From: Bacillota bacterium
Lineage (GTDB): Bacteria > Bacillota > Clostridia > Oscillospirales > Oscillospiraceae
Direction: 5' to 3'
Length of the DNA: 50,627 bases
NCBI GenBank assembly: GCA_021770445.1
Contig: JAETQY010000016.1
Coordinates: 1-50,627, forward strand
Shown piece after piece: positions 45,075-50,627 of the stretch; within the stretch, counting starts at the first letter, position 1, and the number at the start of each line of letters is the position of its first letter. Under the pieces are notes generated by a model. The model did not search any database, was not told the DNA's origin, and saw only the letters and a program-made list of their open reading frames with translations. The position numbers and the translations under genes are program-made.

Positions 45075-46402
45075 TGGATGTAAACGCTGTCGCAATTGCT
45101 GTTCTACTGGGTTCCTTCGCGGTAATGATCTTCCTGCGCTTCCCCATCGCCTACGCCGTGGGACTGAGCTCTGTGTTTTGCCTGATGGCCATGGGCAACA
45201 GCCTCAACGCCGTCTGCCGCCTGATGGTGAAGGGCATCTCCTCCTTCTCCCTGATGGCCGTCCCCTTCTTTATCACCATGGGCGTGCTCATGGGCAAGGG
45301 TGGCATCTCGGATAAGCTGATCGCCTTAGCCAACGCCTGCGTGGGCTGGATGCGGGGCGGTCTGGCCATGGTGAACATCGTGGCCTCCTACTTCTTCGGC
45401 GGCATTTCGGGCTCCGCCTCCGCCGACACCGCCTCCATCGGCTCCATTATGATCCCCATGATGGTGGACCAGGGCTATGACGCCGACTTCTCCACCGCCG
45501 TCACCATTACCTCCTCCTGCGAGGGCCTGCTGGTGCCCCCCAGCCACAACATGGTCATCTTTGCCACCACCGCCGGCGGCATCTCGGTGGGCTCCCTGTT
45601 CCTGGCCGGCTACCTGCCCGGCGCCATTCTGGCCATCGCCCTGATGGTGGGCTCCTATATCATCTCCGTCAAGCGCAACTACCCCAAGGGAGAAAAATTC
45701 CGCTTCGGCGCCTTCCTCAAGCAGCTCAGCGTGTCCATCTGGGCCCTGCTGGCCATCGTCGTGGTGGTGGTCGGCGTGGTGGACGGCGCCTTCACCGCCA
45801 CCGAGTCCGCCGCCATCGCCGTGCTCTACTCCCTGGTGGTCTCCGTCTTTGTCTATAAGGGCGTGGACTGGAAGGGCGTTTGGAAGGCCCTGGACGAGTG
45901 CGTGGGCACCCTGGCTATCGTGATGATTCTCATTGCCACCTCCGCCGTGTTCGGCGACTGCCTGACCAAGCTCCATGTGCCCGACCTGGCCGCCAAGGCC
46001 ATCGTCGGCCTCACCGACAACCGGATCATCCTGATCCTCCTGCTCAACCTGATCCTCCTGGTGCTGGGTATGATCATGGATATGGCCCCCATCATCCTCA
46101 TCGCCACCCCCATCCTGCTGCCTGTGGCCACCCAGTACTGCGGCCTGGACCCCATCCAGTTCGGCATCATGGTGGTGCTGAACTGCGGCATCGGCCTGCT
46201 CACTCCCCCTGTGGGCGCGGTGCTGTTCATTGGCTCCGCCGTGGCCAAGCGGCCGATGGAGAAGGTGGTCAAAGCGACGCTGCCCTTCTATCTGTGCATG
46301 ATCATCGCGCTGCTGCTGATCTCCTTCATCCCCGACATCAGCCTGCTCATCCCCAAGCTGTGCGGGTATGATCCCACCGTTCCGCTGCTGTTCTTGAAAT
46401 AG
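45074..46402 (+). CDS. TRAP transporter large permease (DctM)
   Basis: The 442-residue protein has about 11-12 helices. SGSASADTASIGSIMIPMM (about 116-134) and VPPSHNMVIFATTAGG (about 155-170) are the sodium/substrate-binding hairpin sequences of DctM. LLTPPVGAVLFIGSAV near residue 376 is the second pair. ATG overlaps the dctQ stop. It completes the TRAP importer, followed by uxuA after 15 bp. Confidence 0.95.
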   Translation: MDVNAVAIAVLLGSFAVMIFLRFPIAYAVGLSSVFCLMAMGNSLNAVCRLMVKGISSFSLMAVPFFITMGVLMGKGGISDKLIALANACVGWMRGGLAMVNIVASYFFGGISGSASADTASIGSIMIPMMVDQGYDADFSTAVTITSSCEGLLVPPSHNMVIFATTAGGISVGSLFLAGYLPGAILAIALMVGSYIISVKRNYPKGEKFRFGAFLKQLSVSIWALLAIVVVVVGVVDGAFTATESAAIAVLYSLVVSVFVYKGVDWKGVWKALDECVGTLAIVMILIATSAVFGDCLTKLHVPDLAAKAIVGLTDNRIILILLLNLILLVLGMIMDMAPIILIATPILLPVATQYCGLDPIQFGIMVVLNCGIGLLTPPVGAVLFIGSAVAKRPMEKVVKATLPFYLCMIIALLLISFIPDISLLIPKLCGYDPTVPLLFLK

Positions 46403-46417
46403 GGAGGAATTGAAATT

Positions 46418-47503
46418 ATGCAGATGACATTCCGCTGGTACGGCGAAGGCAACGACCAGATCAAGCTGTCCGACATCAAGCAGATCCCCGGCGTGACGGG
46501 CATCGTCTGGGCCTTGCACGACAAGATGCCCGGCGAGGTCTGGCAGCCCGAGGAGATCGCCGCCGTGAAGAAGCAGCTGGACGAGTACGACTTCAACATG
46601 GATGTGGTGGAGTCGGTAAATGTCCACGACGACATCAAGATCGGCCTGCCCACCCGGGACCAGTATATCGAAAACTACAAGCAGACCCTGCGCAACCTGG
46701 CCCCCTTCGGGGTGAAGGTGGTCACCTACAACTTTATGCCCATCTTCGACTGGACCCGCACCGACCTGTTTCACCCGGTCGGCGACGGCTCCACCGCCCT
46801 GTACTACGAGAAGGACAAGATTCAGCAGGACTACAAGGCCATGGCCGACTACGTCATGTCCTTCACCGAGAAGTACCACATGACCTTCCCCGGCTGGGAG
46901 CCGGAGCGGATGGCCAAGCTGGACGAGCTGTTTGAGAAGTACGCCCCTGTCACCAAGGAGAAGCTGTGGGAGAACCTGAAGTATTTCCTGGAGGCCCTCA
47001 TGCCCACCTGCCGGGAGACGGGTATCAAAATGGCCATCCACATGGACGACCCCCCCTGGGACATCTTCGGCATTCCCCGCCTGCTGGTGGACAAGGAGTC
47101 CATCCACCGCTTCCTGAAGATGGTGGACGACCCCCACAACTGCCTGTGCCTGTGCTCCGGCTCTCTGGGGGCCAACAAGGCCAACGACGTGCCCGACATC
47201 ATCCGCTCCTGCTGCGACCGCATCGCCTTCGCCCACATCCGCAATGTGAAGCACATGCCCAACGGTGACTTCTCCGAGGCCAGCCACCGGGACTGCGACG
47301 GCGACACCGGCATTCTGGAGATCATGCGGGCCTACCACGACTGCGGCTTCGACGGCTATATCCGTCCCGACCACGGACGGCACCTGTGGGGCGAGGAGCC
47401 CGGCACGGTGCGCCCCGGCTACGGCCTGTATGACCGGGCCCTGGGCATTATGTATATGTGGGGCTGCTGGGATATGTTAGAGCGGGAAAGCGGAAAAATC
47501 TGA
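46418..47503 (+). CDS. uxuA: Mannonate dehydratase
   Basis: The 361-residue xylose-isomerase-like barrel enzyme converts D-mannonate into KDG. It starts MQMTFRWYGEGNDQIKL, typical of UxuA. YNFMPIFDWTRT, MAIHMDDPPWDIFG, LCLCSGSLGAN, FAHIRNVKHM and IRPDHGRHLWGE provide the metal ligands and substrate contacts. Length fits the Gram-positive form. RBS GGGAGG. The next gene, uxuB, follows 11 bp later. Confidence 0.97.
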   Translation: MQMTFRWYGEGNDQIKLSDIKQIPGVTGIVWALHDKMPGEVWQPEEIAAVKKQLDEYDFNMDVVESVNVHDDIKIGLPTRDQYIENYKQTLRNLAPFGVKVVTYNFMPIFDWTRTDLFHPVGDGSTALYYEKDKIQQDYKAMADYVMSFTEKYHMTFPGWEPERMAKLDELFEKYAPVTKEKLWENLKYFLEALMPTCRETGIKMAIHMDDPPWDIFGIPRLLVDKESIHRFLKMVDDPHNCLCLCSGSLGANKANDVPDIIRSCCDRIAFAHIRNVKHMPNGDFSEASHRDCDGDTGILEIMRAYHDCGFDGYIRPDHGRHLWGEEPGTVRPGYGLYDRALGIMYMWGCWDMLERESGKI

Positions 47504-47514
47504 GGAGGCGCACT

Positions 47515-49134
47515 ATGAAATTATCCTATCAAGGCATTCAGGACAGGGCCGCCTGGGAACAGGCCGGGATTGCTCTGCCCAAGTTCGACTGGAAGGCCAT
47601 GGTGGCCGAGACGGAGCAGAACCCCATCTGGGTCCACTTCGGCGCGGGCAACATCTTCCGGGGCTTCATCGCCCGGCTCCAGCACCGGCTGCTGGACCAG
47701 GGGCTGGTGAAGAGCGGCATCATCGCTGCCGACACCTTTGACTACGACATCATTGACAAAATCTACACCCCCTTTGACAACATGACCCTGATGGTGTCCC
47801 TGCTGCCTGACGGCTCCCTGGAGAAGGACGTGGTGGCCTCCATCGCCCGGGGGCTCCGGGCGGGCGGGGCCTTCCCCGAGGACATGGAGCAGCTGAAGGC
47901 CATCTTCCGCAGCCCCTCCCTCCAGATGGTAAGCTACACCATCACCGAGAAGGGTTACGCCCTGAAAAACATCCAGGGGGAGTTTTTCCCCTTCGTTCAG
48001 GCCGACTTCGACAACGGCCCGGCCAAGTGCTCCCACGCCATGAGCATGACCGCCGCCCTGCTGCTGGAGCGGTTCAACGCCGGCGGCACCCCCATTGCCA
48101 TCGTCAGCATGGACAACTGCTCCCATAACGGCGAGAAGCTGCGCGCCAGCGTCATGACTGTGGTGGACCAGTGGCTGGAGAAGGGTCACGTCTCTGCCGA
48201 GTTTGCCGCCTGGGTCCGGGACGAGGAAAAGGTGTCCTTCCCCTGGTCCATGATCGACAAGATTACCCCCCGCCCCGCCAAGGTGGTGGAGGAGGCCCTG
48301 GCCGCCGCCGGTGTGGAGGACATGGCCCCCATCGTCACCAGTAAGAACACATTTATCGCCCCCTTCGTCAACGCCGAGCAGCCCCAGTATCTGGTGGTGG
48401 AGGACCGCTTCCCCAACGGCCGGCCCCCGCTGGAGAAGGCCGGGGTGTATATGACCGACCGGGACACGGTGAACAACACCGAGAAGATGAAGGTGACTAC
48501 CTGCCTCAACCCCCTGCACACCGCCCTGGCCGTCTACGGCTGCCTGCTGGGCTACGACTCCATCGCCGCCGAGATGAAGGACCCCCAGCTCAAGGCCCTG
48601 GTGGAGAAGATCGGCTATGTGGAGGGCATCCCCGTGGTGGTGGACCCCAAGATTCTCAGTCCCATGGACTTCATCCACGAGGTCATTGACAAGCGCCTGC
48701 CCAACCCCTTCATGCCCGACACCCCCCAGCGCATCGCCACCGACACCAGCCAGAAGGTGGCCATCCGCTTTGGCGAGACGGTGAAGAGCTATATCGCCCG
48801 TGAGGACCTGGACCCCGCCTCCCTGACCTATATCCCTCTGGCCATCGCCGGGTGGCTGCGCTACCTGCTGGCGGTGGACGACAAGGGCCAGGCCATGGAG
48901 TGCAGCGCCGACCCCATGCTGTCCACCCTCCAGGAGCAGCTGTCTGGGGTGAAGCTGGGGCAGCCGGAGACCGCCGACCACGAGGTGCTGGCTCCCATCC
49001 TGTCCAACACCGCCCTCTTCGGCGTGGACCTGTGCCAGGCCGGCGTGGCGGTCAAGGTGGGCGAGATGCTCAAAGAGGAGCTGGCCGGGCCGGGCGCGGT
49101 TCGACAGACTTTGACAAAATATCTGAAAAACTAG
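47515..49134 (+). CDS. uxuB: Fructuronate reductase (mannonate oxidoreductase)
   Basis: The 539-residue polyol dehydrogenase has WVHFGAGNIFRGFIARLQH (about 38-56) at the nucleotide-binding start, SMDNCSHNGEKL near 200 and KVTTCLNPLHTALAVYG near 325 with the active-site lysine. It reduces D-fructuronate to D-mannonate. ATG after GAGGAGG. Its last codons carry the -35 of the gntR promoter and its TAG stop is the first part of the CTAGTATAC operator, so gene end and regulatory site overlap. Confidence 0.95.
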   Translation: MKLSYQGIQDRAAWEQAGIALPKFDWKAMVAETEQNPIWVHFGAGNIFRGFIARLQHRLLDQGLVKSGIIAADTFDYDIIDKIYTPFDNMTLMVSLLPDGSLEKDVVASIARGLRAGGAFPEDMEQLKAIFRSPSLQMVSYTITEKGYALKNIQGEFFPFVQADFDNGPAKCSHAMSMTAALLLERFNAGGTPIAIVSMDNCSHNGEKLRASVMTVVDQWLEKGHVSAEFAAWVRDEEKVSFPWSMIDKITPRPAKVVEEALAAAGVEDMAPIVTSKNTFIAPFVNAEQPQYLVVEDRFPNGRPPLEKAGVYMTDRDTVNNTEKMKVTTCLNPLHTALAVYGCLLGYDSIAAEMKDPQLKALVEKIGYVEGIPVVVDPKILSPMDFIHEVIDKRLPNPFMPDTPQRIATDTSQKVAIRFGETVKSYIAREDLDPASLTYIPLAIAGWLRYLLAVDDKGQAMECSADPMLSTLQEQLSGVKLGQPETADHEVLAPILSNTALFGVDLCQAGVAVKVGEMLKEELAGPGAVRQTLTKYLKN

Positions 49135-49140
49135 TATACA
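49111..49140 (+). promoter_or_regulatory. gntR promoter with partial operator
   Basis: TTGACA (49111-49116, inside uxuB), 18 bp, TATACA (49135-49140). ACTAGTATAC (49130-49139) is the left part of the locus operator, lying on the -10. A second possible promoter, TTGACG (49146-49151), 17 bp, TATGCT (49169-49174), has the palindrome GGAATATTCC (49157-49166) in its spacer. The leader up to 49363 is AT-rich. Confidence 0.65.
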
Positions 49141-49363
49141 ACTTCTTGACGCATGGGGAATATTCCTGTATGCTGGTACTAAGAAGCTGTACCATTGGCC
49201 GAAGCATACAGATTTGCGAGACAAAATTGGCGATGGCAAGGCAAAAAATCGCAGGAATACTTTGTGTATTTCAAGATTTTTTCACGCAGTCAGCGGCAAT
49301 TTTGGCCGTAAAGATTTGTGCTGAGGCTATTGATACAGCTTCTAAATATGGAGGCGACGCGCT

Positions 49364-50038
49364 ATGAAACTGTTGGAACGTCTTCCCCGTGAGACCGGCC
49401 GGGACTACGCTTTGCGGAACATCAAGGAGAACATCATCAATCTGGAGCTGGCTCCGGGCAGCCAGATCAGCGAGAACGAGCTGGCCGCCGAGATGGGTCT
49501 GTCCCGCACCCCAGTGCGGGAGGCGCTCATCGAGCTGTCCAGGGTGAAGATCATCGAGATTCACCCCCAGAAAAAGAGCACGGTCCCGCTGATCGACTAC
49601 GAGCTGGTGGAGGAATCCCGCTTCATGCGCAACCTGCTGGAGTGCGCGGTGGTGGAGCTGGACTGCGAGATGGCCCAGCCGGTGGACCTGGAGCGGCTGA
49701 GCGCCAATGTCCGGCTGCAGAACTTCTACCTGGACAACTACTACACCAACGAGCTGATGACCCTGGACAACCAGTTTCACGGCATCCTGTTTGAGATTGC
49801 CAAAAAGACCCAGATCTTTACCTTGATGCAGAACATCGCCATCCACTTCGACCGGGTGCGCAGTATGGCGCTGTCCACGGTGAAGAACACCAAGATCGTG
49901 CAGGACCACGAGGACATCCTCCAGGCCATTGGCCGGAAGGACCCGAAGGCGGCCCGGGAGCTGATGGAGATCCATCTCAGCCGCTACAAGATCGACGCGG
50001 CCGATATTCGGGCGGCCTATCCCCAGTATTTTAAATGA
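49364..50038 (+). CDS. GntR/FadR-family (FCD) regulator of hexuronate genes
   Basis: The 224-residue protein has an N-terminal winged helix (about 10-80; ISENELAAEMGLSRTPVREA, 20 residues) and a C-terminal FCD ligand domain with LDNQFHGILFEIA, VQDHEDILQAIG and LMEIHLSRYK placing metal-binding Asp/His residues. The FadR subgroup includes UxuR/ExuR of uronate metabolism. It lies between uxuB and kdgF. The CTAGTATACTAG sites at three promoters, including its own, make it the presumed repressor, released by a uronate intermediate. Confidence 0.93.
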   Translation: MKLLERLPRETGRDYALRNIKENIINLELAPGSQISENELAAEMGLSRTPVREALIELSRVKIIEIHPQKKSTVPLIDYELVEESRFMRNLLECAVVELDCEMAQPVDLERLSANVRLQNFYLDNYYTNELMTLDNQFHGILFEIAKKTQIFTLMQNIAIHFDRVRSMALSTVKNTKIVQDHEDILQAIGRKDPKAARELMEIHLSRYKIDAADIRAAYPQYFK

Positions 50039-50043
50039 CAGGA

Positions 50044-50087
50044 GGCGGAGACGCGGAGGCATCAGCCGTCTGCGTCCCCGCCTTTTT
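50044..50087 (+). terminator. Terminator after gntR
   Basis: GGCGGAGACGC (50044-50054) pairs with GCGTCCCCGCC (50072-50082) with one mismatch, an inner GGC/GCC extends it, and TTTTTG follows. It partly separates gntR from kdgF-kduI. Confidence 0.75.
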
Positions 50088-50103
50088 GCAGGAGGAAATC
50101 GTT

Positions 50104-50448
50104 ATGTTTACCGAAAAAGACGCCCGCTGGGTGCCCCATGGGGATACCCTCCCTCAGAGTGGAGGCGAGGGGGTCACCCGCCGGGTGCTGGCCTACACCG
50201 ATGCGCTGATGTGCGTGGAAAACACCTTTGAGACGGGCGCGGTGGGCGCCCTCCACAGCCATCCCCACACCCAGATCACCTATGTGGTCAGCGGCCGGTT
50301 CTCCTTCACCATCGACGGGGAGAAGCGCCAGGTGACGGCGGGGGACACCCTTCTGAAAAAAGACGGCGTGCCCCACGGCTGCACCTGCCTGGAGGCGGGC
50401 GTGCTGCTGGACATTTTCAACCCCATGCGGGAGGACTTCCTCCCGTAA
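50104..50448 (+). CDS. kdgF: KdgF-type cupin, unsaturated-uronate linearising enzyme
   Basis: The 114-residue single-domain cupin has HSHPHTQITYVVSGRFSFTI (about 45-64), giving two metal histidines and a glutamine, and VPHGCTCLEAG with the last histidine. KdgF proteins help turn 4,5-unsaturated monouronates released by polysaccharide lyases into the linear 5-keto form. It is next to kduI, the following enzyme in that route, which supports the call. RBS GGAGG. Other small cupins look similar, so the context carries much weight. Confidence 0.85.
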   Translation: MFTEKDARWVPHGDTLPQSGGEGVTRRVLAYTDALMCVENTFETGAVGALHSHPHTQITYVVSGRFSFTIDGEKRQVTAGDTLLKKDGVPHGCTCLEAGVLLDIFNPMREDFLP

Positions 50449-50468
50449 CATCAATAGGAGGTTAAGCT

Positions 50469-50627
50469 ATGGATATCCGCTACTCCGCCAACCCCAGGGA
50501 CGTGAAGCGCTTCACCACCCAGGAGCTGCGGGAAGAATTTTTAATTGAGGACCTGTACCAGCCCGACCAGGTGGTGGCCGTCTACAGCCATGTGGACCGG
50601 ATGGTCACCCTGGGCTGTATGCCCGTG
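50469..50627 (+). CDS. kduI: 5-keto-4-deoxyuronate isomerase, 5' part only
   Basis: The first 53 codons are present; the window ends inside the gene. MDIRYSANPRDVKRFTTQEL and VVAVYSHVDRMVTLGCMPV match the start of KduI. The enzyme isomerises 4-deoxy-L-threo-5-hexosulose uronate to 3-deoxy-D-glycero-2,5-hexodiulosonate. RBS TAGGAGG. A kduD reductase is expected beyond the edge to reach KDG. Confidence 0.92.
   Translation, partial: MDIRYSANPRDVKRFTTQELREEFLIEDLYQPDQVVAVYSHVDRMVTLGCMPV

Noticed and set aside
45326-47383. A 685-codon minus-strand open frame opposite dctM and uxuA
   Set aside because: Low-complexity His/Gly/Asp/Val protein typical of antisense reading of GC-rich genes; the plus-strand genes have full family motifs.

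Overview
This window is high-GC Gram-positive DNA. The most likely source is a motile, spore-forming gut Clostridia of the Oscillospiraceae type (Flavonifractor / Intestinimonas / Lawsonibacter-like). The evidence is strong AGGAGG ribosome sites, lipobox ABC and TRAP binding proteins without an outer-membrane partner, spmA/spmB spore-maturation genes, an AbrB/SpoVT regulator, an S-layer-homology protein, a flagellin behind a sigma-28-type promoter, and palindromic repeats of a kind I recall from this family. The genus is inference; the sequence contains no 16S gene.

Layout. (1) 1-430: tRNA-Leu(UAA) on the minus strand and a 37-codon small ORF with its own Shine-Dalgarno and terminator. (2) 469-10417: a sialic-acid catabolic locus. 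It has a ROK-like kinase, an N-acylglucosamine 2-epimerase, an RpiR regulator and a DUF624 membrane protein, then a minus-strand SGNH esterase, an ABC importer (lipoprotein plus two permeases, no ATPase), YhcH/NanQ anomerase and NanA lyase. (3) 10462-13391: galK-galT2, so sialic acid and galactose, two mucin sugars, are handled side by side. (4) 13393-13733: a compact type I toxin-antitoxin candidate: a 28-residue Hol_Tox/Fst-like membrane peptide and a convergent antisense RNA with a perfect TTGACA-17-TATAAT promoter. (5) 13758-16072: an orphan flagellin with a sigma-28 promoter and two GGA hairpins that look like CsrA sites. (6) 16102-19305: a fructokinase-HPr-Enzyme I operon with a palindromic repeat between ptsI and its terminator. 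(7) 19350-22191: a DUF2089 regulator with a membrane protein, and tandem EamA transporters separated by a second repeat type. (8) 22283-28498: a MacA-MacB-like efflux operon ending in a 782-residue SLH protein. (9) 28496-34270: 3-methyladenine glycosylase, PcrA helicase carrying an in-frame copy of the second repeat, a secreted protein of unknown role, AbrB and SpmAB. (10) 34313-50627: a complete hexuronate (Ashwell) locus, two divergent operons. The minus arm is eda-kdgK-uxaC-MFS-uxaB-uxaA-HIT. The plus arm is TRAP dctPQM-uxuA-uxuB-gntR-kdgF-kduI, and kduI is cut by the window end.

How the parts work together. The uronate locus takes glucuronate and galacturonate through UxaC, both reductase/dehydratase branches, KdgK and an Eda-VOC fusion to pyruvate and glyceraldehyde-3-phosphate; KdgF and KduI add the unsaturated uronates released by polysaccharide lyases. 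A CTAGTATACTAG palindrome sits in the eda promoter, just upstream of the TRAP promoter and, in degenerate form, on the gntR promoter. This predicts one GntR regulon. A second regulon is suggested by an identical AATTTGTAACCA word in 11-bp-periodic arrays upstream of the efflux operon and of the secreted protein at 31843.

Most genes here belong to known families. The items most worth a second look are the toxin/antisense locus, the repeat copy that has become 27 codons of pcrA, the two inferred regulons, the palindrome inside the DUF2089 promoter, HPr without its regulatory serine, and the short and leader ORFs.
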